Source of the DNA: Closterium sp. Naga37s-1
Taxonomy: Eukaryota > Streptophyta > Zygnematophyceae > Desmidiales > Closteriaceae
Length of the DNA: 64,000 bases
Reading direction: 5' to 3'
Assembly: GCA_947471745.1 (NCBI GenBank)
Contig: CANJKZ010001116.1
Coordinates: forward strand, 1,438,501-1,502,500
Positions 34,801 to 44,800 of this stretch are shown in pieces. The translations under genes were made by a program, and so were the position numbers. The notes below the pieces were generated by a model, which saw only the letters and a list, made by a program, of their open reading frames with translations, did no database searches and was not told the DNA's origin. Position 1 is the first letter of the stretch; every line of letters begins with the position of its first letter.

Positions 34801-37800
34801 TGTGTTTGCTGCTGCATTGCTTATTCCTGATGACCATGGCATGGCATCCCCTCCCATGATGAGCACCAGCTTTACTGCTGACACCATGGATATCCCCGTG
34901 CCTGACCCGCTTGACCTCACAGAGGATTACACCCCGGACCCAGCCACAGAGGTGGGAGAGTGGGCTGTGTGCTGTGTGGCCTTGCCATCGTGCTCTCTGT
35001 GCTTGCTGTTGCACCGCATGGCATCTCAACCCCATGATGAGCACCGGCTTCACAGCCGGTACCATGGACATTCCCGTGCCTCACCCGCTCGACTTCACTG
35101 AAGACTACTCGCCGGACCTGGCCACGTAGGTGGGAGAGTGGGCTGTCCCTCCCACCCCGCCATCGCGGGGGGGGGGGGGAGGGGGGCGAGTCCTGTGTGT
35201 GCTCGCTTGCTGCTGCACTGCTCCTCCATCCTGCTCAAGTACTGCCATTGCGTTCCCTCCCATGATGAGCATCGGCTTCACTGCTGATACCTTTGAGACG
35301 TCTCAAAATGCACCACCTTCACTGCTGATACCATGGATAATCCTCAACGTCACACCCCGCCCCACTGGATCTCACTCAGCATTACACCCCCGACCTGGCC
35401 ACACAGGTGGGTGAGCGACTGCTGTGTGCGTGGGTGTGTGTGTGTGTGTGTGTGCGTGGGTGTGTGTGTGTGTGTGCGTGGGTGTGTGTGTGTGTGCTGC
35501 TGTACTTCTTTTCTATGATGGCCATGGCATCCCCTCCCATGATGGCCATGGCATCCCCTCCCATGATGACCATGGCATCCCCTCCCATGATGACCATGGC
35601 GTCCCCTCCCATGAGACGTCTCAAAACGAACCACGGATACAGGTATGTCGAGGTTCACAAGATTCACAAGTGTACAGGCATGTCGAGACTCCATATGTGA
35701 TGAGGCGATTTTTGAGTTGACTCAAGATTCACAAGTACACAGGCATGTCGAGACTCCATATTCGTGATGAGCGGCTCTGCCCTGCACCATGCATGGATAT
35801 GCCCGTCCCTGACCCCCTTGAATTTCACATGCGAATGGACATCCGACTTGGCAGGCATTCCTCATGCCACTTACCTTCCGCATGCTGCATGCTCCATGCC
35901 CCATGCCTCATGCCCCATACTCCATGCCCCATGCCTCATGCCCCATACTCCGTGCCCCATGCCTCATGCCCCACACTCCATGCCCCATGCCTCATGCCCC
36001 ATACCTCATGCCCCATACTCCATGCCCCATGCCCCATGCCCCATACTCCATTGCCCATGCCCGATGCCCTTCTCCGTTCATATCCTGTGGGAGCGCAAGG
36101 AGGCACGGGCAGTGTTCCGTGGCAACACCACTTCGACTGTTTAGGCTCCTCAAAAACTCCATCCATGCCCCATTCTCCTCCCCTCTCCCCCATACCCCCT
36201 CTTCCCTCCCCTCTCGCCCCTCGTAAACAGATCCCATGGGAGCGCAAGGAGGCACGCGCAGTGTTCCGCGGCAAGACCACGTCGTACCATCTGATAGACG
36301 GCAACTGGGGTGCCAACCCCCGTATTCGCCTGCACCGCATCTCCGACGCACACCCGTCCCTCATGGACGCACACATCAACAGGTGAGTGCGGCTCTCTTG
36401 CTGAGTATTTCTGAGGCGCCTCAACGGGAGCACCAATCCCCATGTGCGAGCAAGTGCACCGCATCTCCAATGCACACCACTCACGGGGAGAAGCGCAGGA
36501 TGCAATGGTGAAGGACGGCGTGGTGACAGCGCCTCTAGACGCACACTCACTCCCCTCCCTCCTTCCCTCGCGCTTCGTCCTGTCCTGTCCCCCCCAGGTG
36601 GTCCCACTCGCGCGGGGACGCGCAGGATGCAATGGTGAAGGACGGGGTGAAGACGGCGCCGCACATGAACTTTACGCAGTTTAACGCGTTCAAGTACCAG
36701 GTGCTGGTGGACGGTGGCGGGGACAGCTGCCAGCTCACAACCCTCCTCTCCGGATTCTCTAGCACTCATGCCCCTCTCTCCTTTGCCCGCGCATGGCGCC
36801 GTGTGCGGTGTCTGCTCTGCTTCCCCCAGGTGGTCCCACTCGAGGGGAGACGCGCAGGATGCGATGGTGAAAGACGGGGTGAAGACGGCGCCACGAATGA
36901 ACTTTACACAGTTCAACGCGTTCAAGTACCAGGTGCTGGTGGACGGGGGTGGGGGCAGCTGTCGCACGTGTGGGGTGCTGCGCTCCAACCAGCTGAGCAT
37001 CCGCCAGGAGACGCCTATTTTCCAGTTCTATGAGCCTCTGCTGCAGGACAGAGTGCACTGGCTCACCACCACTCGCACGTGAGTCACCATGTCTGCTGGT
37101 AACCATGTTACCCATACAACGCCTCTCTTCCAGTTCGACGAGCCGCTGCTGCAGGATAGAGTCCCACTGGCTCACCACCACTCGCACGTGAATGGTGCAG
37201 CCAGCGGGTGCTGCAGCAGTGGTGCAGGCAAACCAGGCTTGGCTCGTACAGACAACTAACCCTCCGCACTCCCCTCCTCCTCCCCACCCCGTTCCTTTTT
37301 TCCCTCATATTCTCCGACCTGACTGAAAAGGTGCGGTGGGCACAGGAGAACGACGAGGAGGTGCAGCGGCTGGTGCAGGCGGCTCAGGAGCCCCGGGGGG
37401 GGCTGGTACAAACATCTCACTATCCGTACTCCCATACTCCCTTCCTCCCATTCCCCCCAGCTTCTCCGACCTGACTGAGAAAGTGCGGTGGGCACAGGAG
37501 AACGACGAGGAGGTGCAGCGGCTGGTGCAGGCGGCTCAGGAGCCCCGGGGGGGGCTGGTACAAACATCTCACTATCCGTACTCCCATACTCCCTTCCTCC
37601 CATTCCCCCCAGCTTCTCCGACCTGACTGAGAAAGTGCGGTGGGCACAGGAGAACGACGAGGAGGTGCAGCGGCTGGTGCAGGCGGCAAACCAGTTTGCG
37701 ACGTATGCGTGCACGTGGACCGGCCGCACTCTCTACTGGGGGCTCATGCTCGTCAAGTACTATGACACGCTTCAGAACCCCGATGCTATTACAGAGCCTC

Positions 37801-38558
37801 CTGTGAAGCAGATCTGCGATAAGAGGTGAGTGTTTGGGGACCCTCTGTGTTGCTCCGCACGCTCTACTGGGGGTTGCTGCTCGCCCCAAGAGCCACGACA
37901 CGCTCAAGAACCCTGATACGATGCAGGAACCAACCGTGAATTAGACCTGCCGTAAGAGGTGAGTGTTGGACACTCCCTGTTGCTCGTCACCCTCTGCTGC
38001 TCTGTCTTGATGCACTAGAACTGAAGTGCAAAGACTTGTCAAGAAGAGCCGCGACAAAAGGCTCGAACAAACAAAACGCATTTGCACCTCTCATGCAGTC
38101 CCTTCCCTTCTCTTCCCTCGTGTAGTGAGTCGACTCAAAACTCGACTCAAAACTAGACTCAAAACTCGACTCAAAACTAGACTCAAAACTCGACTCACTA
38201 CTCGACTCACTACTCGACTCACTACTCGACTCACTACTCGACTCACTACTCGACTCACTACTCGACTCACTACTCGACTCGAAACTCGACTCAAAACTCG
38301 ACTCAAAACTCGAGTCACTACACGCATGTGCACCTCTCATGCAGTCCCTTCCCTTCTCTTCCCTCCCTCCCTCCTCCCAGCCCCATGTTGCAGTCGCCAA
38401 ACACAACAGTGGATCCAGCATCAGTCAAGTGTGCGGACCCAGACGCCGCCAAGAAGAACCCCGAGTGCATCTTCTTCTGCTCCTCCGGCACCATCAACCA
38501 CTTCATCTGGCATCAAGCCGAGGCCCTGGCAGACCTCAAGAAAGTGGGCCCTCCGTGA
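31833..38558 (+). CDS. GT90 (CAP10/POGLUT-like) glycosyltransferase, 575 aa
   Basis: Seven exons join in phase: 31833-32363, 33130-33324, 34235-34444, 36231-36382, 36830-37078, 37613-37825 and 38381-38558. The protein is a type II membrane protein: an acidic, Ser/His-rich cytosolic tail (residues 1-95), one membrane helix (RLVLLTGFLVILGWGV) and a lumenal domain. The CAP10 signature is clear: IPWERKEARAVFRGKTTS, RIRLHR, FKYQVLVDGGGGSCR, LRSNQLSIRQE, FYEPLLQDRVHW and KVRWAQENDEEVQRLVQAA. Family members transfer glucose or xylose in the ER/Golgi, using UDP-sugars. The W..ND.E.Q motif at the end is the usual nucleotide-sugar region. A cysteine pair (CADPDAAKKNPECIFFC) follows. Almost every intron holds partial copies of the neighbouring exon. 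A cysteine-containing open stretch at 32605-32683 does not fit the phase and was left out. Confidence 0.88.
32418..32500 (+). pseudogene. Copy of GT90 exon 1 3' end
   Basis: VLTQPMAVKYLQLIHKYLES follows the real exon end VLTQPMAVKYLQLIHKYLEP by about 120 bp. The imperfect palindrome TTTGAGTCAACTCGAAA (32404-32420) lies at the start of the copy, and TTTGAGTCGCCTCAAAA (32521-32537) just after it. Confidence 0.85.
32846..33075 (+). pseudogene. Two 5' copies of GT90 exon 33130-33324
   Basis: Both begin with CAG/AATCTGACCTCGGGAGT like the full exon (NLTSGVGKTGMV) and run about 75 nt before diverging. One reads NLTSGVGKTGLVSTEALTW, the other NLTSGVGKTGMVSTEALSRM. Each has an acceptor but no donor at the matching place. 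Confidence 0.88.
33577..34160 (+). pseudogene. Five 5' copies of GT90 exon 34235-34444
   Basis: Starting near 33587, 33702, 33836, 33990 and 34107, each copy opens with a CAG acceptor and a GACGCGGTGGTGCGGTA-like start (full exon: DTVVRYQLIDMRIELF VNTCDH). The copies get closer to the full exon as one approaches it: the two most distal match only about 40 nt, the last about 80 nt. All end near the VNTCDH codons. Confidence 0.87.
34500..35340 (+). pseudogene. Five or more 3' copies of GT90 exon 34235-34444
   Basis: Copies near 34508-34611, 34675-34782, 34848-34951, 35032-35129 and a broken one near 35260-35330 repeat the second half of the exon (IPMMSTGFTADTMDIPVPDP) with the following GTGGGTGAG donor. 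The first two copies are about 166 bp apart and nearly identical. The last is interrupted by TTTGAGACGTCTCAAA (35292-35307). Confidence 0.88.
35427..35496. repeat. GT-rich microsatellite (GTGTGTGCGTGG units)
   Basis: Alternating (GT)n and GCGTGG blocks in a GT90 intron; adjoining are four 23-bp ATGGCATCCCCTCCCATGATG-type units (35520-35612). Confidence 0.9.
35880..36065. repeat. CCATGCCTCATGCCCCATACT repeats, about 7 copies
   Basis: Imperfect units of about 26 bp in the intron before GT90 exon 36231-36382. They are immediately followed (36073-36140) by a diverged 5' copy of that exon (WERKEARAVFRGNTTST). Confidence 0.85.
37313..37612 (+). repeat. Two copies (150-bp period) of GT90 exon 37613-37825 start
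   Basis: The segment FSDLTEKVRWAQENDEEVQR begins at 37313, 37463 and 37613. The last two repeats are identical by eye across 150 bp, including the acceptor CCCCCCAG and the preceding intron. Only the third continues into the full exon (NQFATYACTW…). The first two run into CTCAGGAGCCCCGGGGGG after about 75 nt. Confidence 0.93.
38126..38328. repeat. 12-bp array CTCGACTCAAAA / CTCGACTCACTA
   Basis: About 16 units of CTCGACTCAAAA and CTCGACTCACTA in the last GT90 intron. The array opens with TGAGTCGACTCA (38126-38137), the same palindrome core as elsewhere in the window, so it may have grown from one. Confidence 0.92.
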
Positions 38559-38599
38559 TATGGACAGAGCAAGAGAGGGAGAGAGAGTGTGCAGCTTTC

Positions 38600-38860
38600 A
38601 GAGGGGCACGAGACGAACCCTGAATGCATCTACTTACGCTCCTCTGGGACAGTCAAGTCCAACCTCTTCAGCTGGCTTAGAGCCAACTCTCTCACAAGCT
38701 TCAAGAAAGTAGGCCCTCCTTCAAAGCACGCATGAATAGATCAAGCCCCAAGGCGATCCTGTGCTGCATCTACTTATGCTCCCCAGCCACCACCAAGTTG
38801 CTCTTCATTCGGCTTATGTCAGATGCTCCAGCAGTGCTCTAGTAAAAATATTTCCTCCTC
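38600..38860 (+). pseudogene. Diverged copies of the GT90 last exon
   Basis: Downstream of the GT90 stop, 38615-38735 translates with similarity to the last exon (NPECIFFCSSGTINHF against LNASTYAPLG-type or, in another frame, ECIYLRSSGTVKSNLFSWLR) and ends FKKVGPP like the true end. A third trace lies at 38760-38830. No role is apparent. Confidence 0.65.
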
Positions 38861-39320
38861 TATACAAAGATAGCAAGAGGATAAGAACATGCAAAATCCC
38901 AGAGGCCCCCTAAGAAGAACTCTTTCTAGTCAATGCATATGCAGTAACATTAGGCAGTATTAATATATACGCACCGTAAGTAGGTATTGCAATTCGTTAG
39001 TATTTATGTAGTAAGGGCGCCTTCCTACTGCTATTTATGTCATCTACACGCTGAAATTCACCTTCATGCATTTTACGAGGCAAGCCTGACAAGAGGTTTG
39101 CCTGATAAGAGGCGTATGAACGTGCCCTAATGTAGATACCTATGAAGCATTTGCATCAGATCCTAACAACAAATCCCTCAACCAGGATTCTCCAGCCTCT
39201 TAGGTTCTGGTACCGAAAAAGGTTTCATATCAAACCAGAACTTTTGCATCATTACTCCGTTTCAAAAGAGAATTCATCCTGCCATGTTCTGCCAGTCACA
39301 GCACAAATGGGTCCATCAGG
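38861..39320. other. AT-rich intergenic region
   Basis: Between the convergent GT90 and HAD genes. No gene or repeat seen before the 96-bp array begins near 39325. Confidence 0.5.
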
Positions 39321-39324
39321 CGTG

Positions 39325-39780
39325 TGCCAGGACTCAGGTGGCAGGCGTGCCATCCTCATACTCCTGGCACCCGTCATTCACCCCCATGAGCAGACGTATG
39401 AGGCACCTTAAACGGGTGTGCCAGCAGACTCAGGTGGCAGGCGTGCCATCCTCATACTCCTGGCACCCGTCATTCACCCCCATGAGCAGACGTATGAGGC
39501 ACCTTAAACGGGTGTGTCAGCAGACTCAGGTGGCAGGCGTGCCATCCTCATACTCCTGGCACCCGTCATTCACCCCCATGAGCAGACGTATGAGGCACCT
39601 TAAACGGGTGTGTCAGCAGACTCAGGTGGCAGGCGTGCCATCCTCATACTCCTGGCACCCGTCATTCACCCCCATGAGCAGACGTATGAGGCACCTTAAA
39701 CGGGTGTGTCAGCAGACTCAGGTGGCAGGCGTGCCATCCTCATACTCCTGGCACCCGTCATTCACCCCCATGAGCAGCCC
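39325..39780 (-). repeat. 96-bp repeat, 5 copies, holding the HAD gene's stop codon
   Basis: Units start (CGTGCCATCCTCATACTCCT) at 39346, 39442, 39538, 39634 and 39730, exactly 96 bp apart. On the minus strand each repeats the end of the last HAD exon, GVNDGCQEYEDGTPAT plus its TGA stop. Only the copy nearest the gene is fused to the upstream part of the exon (39718-39811). Confidence 0.95.
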
Positions 39781-40906
39781 CCACCGCAGCAGCTCATCCA
39801 GATCCTTGAGTCTGGCGGTGCGCATGCCAAAATAAGTGGAGGTGGGGGGGAGAGGACGACGGTGTGGGGAGGAGAGAGAGGGGAGGGGGGAAAACAATTT
39901 GGTGAGGGGGAGGAAGCTAGTAGCTCCTTGCAAGAGAAAAACAACTTCGATAAGGAAACCAAAGAGAAGCTGGAAAGCAAACAGACAGTGAGATGAGAGA
40001 GGCAAGTGCAACAACAACCGCCCTGCACCTTTCCACTCACGCCTTTTGAGGCACCACAAAAATCGATCCACTCACGCGATCGGCCTGATGCGAGGATGAA
40101 GTGTCTCCTCCTTGCTTCCTCCCCCACTCTCGCTCCACTGTGCATGGTACAGCTGCCACCTGGCGAGCTCTGGTTGGCTGGCTGCAAGGGTGAGAGCGGT
40201 TACATCTGAGTCGATGTAATGCATTGTGTTGGCTGTGTCCTGGGCTAGAGGCCTGCTGTTCACCTGCATGGGTGGCATCATGAGATGGCATGGAAGAAAA
40301 CATCACGATCTGAGAGCGGCTACATTTGAGTCCATGTAGTGCATGGTGTTGGCTGTCTTATGGGCTAGAGGCCTGCTGTTCAGTTCCCCTGCATGGGTGG
40401 CAAGAGGTGGGATGGATAAAAAGGCAATGGCATGGCCTGGGATGGGATGATGACACATGGCATGGCATGGGATGACATGGCATGGGACCACGTGGCAACA
40501 AGTGCAGTGGGGAGAAGGGAGGCACTGTACACGCACCGTGAGAAGAGCAGCCAGTTTGCCCTCCCCTTCTCCAGCCACCGTGATGATCCGTGGCGAGTCC
40601 TCGGGAATATCCACTCCCGCATCGCGCTTCAGGAATGCGCTGACGTCAGCAGGCGAGAGAGAGGAGGAGGAGGAGGAGGAGGAGGAGGAGGAGGAGGAGG
40701 AGGAGGAGGAGGAGGAGGAGGAGGAGGAGGAGGAGGAGGAGGAGGAGGAGGAGGAGGAGGAGGTGAGGATGTAGAAGGGCAGGGAGGTGGTTCTGAGTGC
40801 CTCGGCTGCTGGCTCGAGGAGACCGTCGGAGGAGGGCTTTAAGAGCGTGTCTTGGAAGCCGATGACGAACGCGTCAATGGCTGCGCGGATGGCACCAGAT
40901 GCTCGT
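39718..40906 (-). CDS. HAD-like hydrolase with in-frame Ser33, 5'-partial
   Basis: Three exons join in phase: 40537-40906, 40076-40263 and 39718-39811 (stop TGA 39718-39720). The pieces match a plant HAD-superfamily hydrolase I know from Arabidopsis At2g45990-like proteins: AIDAFVIGFQDTLLKPSSDG, the motif-II strand PFYILTS, AGVDIP, YIDSDVTALTLAA (motif-IV region) and PELARWQLYHAQWSESG. Directly after FYILT the frame runs through (TCC)33, coding 33 serines, then LSPADVSAFLKRDAGV, with no GT donor before it. The first exon needs upstream coding sequence for the DxDG nucleophile motif. I did not find that between 40907 and 41826, where only a copy of the exon start (RASGAIRDF, near 41006-41030) is seen. 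The gene may be 5'-truncated or rearranged. Substrate unknown. Confidence 0.65.
40310..40395 (-). pseudogene. Copy of HAD exon 40076-40263 start
   Basis: Minus strand LNSRPLAHKTANTMHYMDSNVAALR repeats VNSRPLAQDTANTMHYIDSD of the true exon; truncated, with an acceptor-like CATGCAG in front. Confidence 0.82.
40663..40761 (-). repeat. (GGA)33 microsatellite, coding Ser33
   Basis: Uninterrupted GGA x33 on the plus strand. On the minus strand it is read as TCC in the frame of the HAD exon. Confidence 0.97.
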
Positions 40907-40980
40907 CTGATGGGGAATAGAGGACAGGGACGAGGACGAAAATGAGTTACATTCTGCTGAGGATAATGGATGACGAAGTT

Positions 40981-41004
40981 GATTTTTGAGGCGCCTCAAA
41001 AATC
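40981..41004. other. 24-bp perfect palindrome
   Basis: GATTTTTGAGG/CGCC mirror sequence centred on GGCGCC: left arm GATTTTTGAGGC, right arm its exact reverse complement. It directly abuts the truncated copy of the HAD exon start. Confidence 0.95.
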
Positions 41005-41826
41005 GCGGATGGCTCCAGATGCTCGTGACGAGGACGAGAGGGAGTTACATTCTGATGAGGATAATGGATGACGAAGCTGCAACAAATGTGGCTGATGAGG
41101 CGAGTACAGGCAACGCGGCACGTCAACTTGCCTTTTTGGGGAGTTTCGCCTTGCAACGGCAGGAGGATGGCAGGAGATTCGAGTCGCTCCGCCTTGCAAG
41201 CACGCCGAGTTGTGGAAACCTAGCAACTGGGAGGATCTCGTCCCTTCTCCCCGCTCAGATGGCTCATGACGAGGATAAATAGTCGCGCTATTGCAATGGT
41301 TGCGACTCGGCGCGCAGCGCCGACTGCGGCTGTGAGAAGTGCGCGCCGAGCCTGTGACGTGCAGGGAGGTGGGGAGGGAGGGCGGGGCTGCACTGGCGAT
41401 CATTTTGTAAATTCGGTTAGGAGACGCGCGGGAAGATGGCCGCTGCGGCTTGGAGTGAAAAACAAAATGGCGGGATTCCCAAGGTGGAATTGAATGGCCT
41501 GGAAATGGCGGATGTGAGCAAGGCAATTGGGGCTGAACGGGGGAGAAGAGAATGCACTGTATTCTTGTAACCGCGTTTTTGAGTCGCGCAATAAGGTAAC
41601 GGGTATGACTGATACAGTCCAGGTAGCCGAAACCCGTATTTTCACTAATTCGATCAAGTCCATTTCCTGAGACTCACCAGTTGAGCGATTCCATAGCATC
41701 TGCCTACCCACAAGCAACGTGAGCGTGGGTAATTATCTGAACAACAGGCGCGCAACGCAGCGAAGTCCTTCTCGTCCACGCCCGCACTGCGAATATCAGC
41801 CAACGTTCTGCCTGGAATTACTCACG

Positions 41827-44800
41827 ATGGTAGGCAAGTCCGCACGCGTGCGTTCAAGCCGCACTCTAACTGGAGGCGAAGGCGACAGTATCAGGAATGA
41901 CAACGGCGACGCGAGCGGCGAGCAGGGCGGCATGATGCCGGGCGAGCTGGTGGAGTCCATCGAGACCTTTATCCGCCACCACGCCGACCTCGCTGACGAC
42001 TCCGTCACTGCATTGGCTAACGGTTAGTTTTCGAGTCAAGGCGACTTTTGAAATCGACTCAGAAGTCACCTCTGTCACCGCCTTGGTCAACGGTCATTTT
42101 TTTATTCCACTCAATCAGTGGAGTCCATCGAGACCTTCATCCGCCACCACGCCGACCTTGCTGACGACTCCGTCACCACCTTGGCTAACGGTCCGCTAGT
42201 GCTGGCTGACGGTCAGTTAGCGCTGGGAACGGGTCAGTAAGTGCTGAGTAACAGGCAGCATAAGTCGGTCTGATGTGCCAGCCAATCAAGTGATCAGATT
42301 GTTTCAGCATGTTGACGCCTTGACTGACCATTCCTTTCCCCATTACCCTTCTCCTTCCCCCGTTCCACCTTTCCCTCTCCCCCCCAACAGTGGCATATTT
42401 CCTGTTCGCCATGTCAGAGCTCACCCACCATCCACTCGCTCCACACATTCCCAGGTGCCTCGTCCACATGCATGCACTCATGCCTTTCATTTCCCTGTTC
42501 CACCTGCCCCATTTCCCCCGTTCCACCTTTCCCTCTTCATTCATTCATTCATTCATTCATTCATTCATTCATTCATTCATTCATTCATTCATCCATCCAT
42601 CCATCCATCCATCCATCCATCCATCCATCCATCCATCCATCCATCCATCCATCCATCCATCCATCCATCCATCCATCCATCCATCCATCCATCCATCCAT
42701 CCATCCATCCATCCATCCATCCATCCATCCATCATCCATGCATTCATTCATTCATTCATTCATTCATTCATTCATTCATTCATTCATTCATTCATTCATT
42801 CATTCATTCATTCATTCATTCATTCATTCATTCATTCATTCATTCATTCATTCATTCATTCATTCATTCATTCATTCATCCATCCATCCATCCATCCATC
42901 CATCCATCCATGCATTCATCCATCCATCCATCCATCCATCCATCCATCCATCCATCCATCCATCCATCCATCCATCCATCCATCCATCCATCCATCCATC
43001 CATCCATCCATCCATCCATCCATCCATCCATCCATCCATTCATTCATTCATTCATTCATTCATTCATTCATTCATTCATTCATTCATTCATTCATTCATT
43101 CATTCCATGATTCCGTGGATTTTAATAATCTGATGATCACGCTTCCCTTGAATGCCTTATAGCTGAATGGATTGAAAGTATCCCTTTTATAGGGGCGTTG
43201 TTGCTCCAGCCTGGATGGCTTTCAGATGAATCTCTCTGTCAAGTATATTGCTCCCAGGTGAATTGCTCGCATGCCCCAGGTGATGCGAAGCTGACTCAGG
43301 TCATCTTGTAACGAGTAGGTTATTATCTTTCCGCCAGGTGTCTACGGCAGCACATGGTTCAGGTGGTACAAAGACGAGTAATAGATCACCTTGTAACGAG
43401 TATGTGTTCATGTGCCTGCCAGGGGTCTGCGGCAGCGCATGGCTCAGGTGGTGCACAGCTCCAAGGAGGGCCTGTTGGTGTGGCGCGCTGCCTCCCTGCT
43501 CGCGCTCACTGAGGCCTCTGGGGGGAACGAGGTGAGGGGAATAGGGGTGGGAGGGAGGGAGGAGAAGAGGGGGGGTGGGGGGATGGAGTGTGTTGAGGGA
43601 AATGGGGTATGGTGAGTCAGGTGGTGCGCAGCTCCAAGGAGGGGCTGCTGGTGTGGCGCGCTGCCTCGCTGCTCGCACTCACTGAGGCTGTTGGGGGGAA
43701 CGAGGTGAGGGGCGAGTGGTGGGGGGAGTGAGATGGGGGGTGAGGAGGAGTGGTGGGAGAGGTGTGAGAGGAGGGGTGAGGGGAGAAGGGTGGGGAGAGA
43801 GAGGTGAGGGGAGTGGGATGAGGCGCAAGAAGTGACGGGAATGGAGTGAGGGGAAGCTAAGATGAGCAAGATGAGCATGAGGGAGTGGGAAAAGTGTAAC
43901 TTTGTTACATGCATATGTGCATCACCATAGTGTCTCATCCGCTTGTCTCCCCCCCATCGGCCTGTCTGTTGCGGGAATGGCATGGGATTGCATGTGATGG
44001 CATGGCACGGGGCATGGCATGGGGCATGGCATGGGGCATGGCATGGCACGGCACGGCATAATGACAGGCATGGCAGCCCAACATCGGCTACGACTCGCCC
44101 ACACCATCCCACAAACACATGGTGCGCCAAGTCCCCTCTTCGTTCTCAAGTCTGTTTCCGACTCTTGAGCTTCCCCTGAAGCCCTTTCGTCTGAAATGGG
44201 GAAGTAGGGACATGAGATTGCCACATTCAGTTTTTTTTTATAGCCTTTTCATTAACGTGTGTCTCATGCTGTGTCTCATGCTGTGTCTCATGCTGTGTCT
44301 CATGCTGTGTCTCTCGTGCATCCTCGTTTCCTCTTTTCTTGAGCTTGTAGAGCCTTGCAGGCCTCTTCTCTGCTGCAGCCAAGGCAGTGACAGCCATGCA
44401 GCAAGGCAGTGGCGATGCAGACGGTGCTGACGTGGATGCTGACGTGGATGCTGACGTGGAGGCTGACGTGGATGCTGAGGTCAAGGTTGACGTAGACGCT
44501 GACAGGGGCAGGGAGAAGAAGAGTGAGGAGGTGGTAAAAGTGGAGGGGGGCACAAGGGAAACTATGCAAGTGGAGTGTGAAGGGAAGGAAGAGGAAGCTG
44601 CCAGGAAGGATCAGCTCGTGAGCGAAGGGAGGACTGAGGAGGGTGAGAAGGAAGGGGGTGGGAGAGAAGGGGAAGAGGAGGAAGGTGTGGAGGAAGTGAG
44701 GGTTTCAAGAGGAGCGGGTACAGGAAAGGGAAAAAAGAGGCGGGGGAGGGGGGGGAAGGTAGGTGCAGGAGGGCGGAGGGTTAAGGGGAAGCGGGCTGCT

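Noticed and set aside
42275..43162. Ser-Ile-His-Pro-rich proteins
   Set aside because: Shadow of the CATT/CATC microsatellite within an intron.
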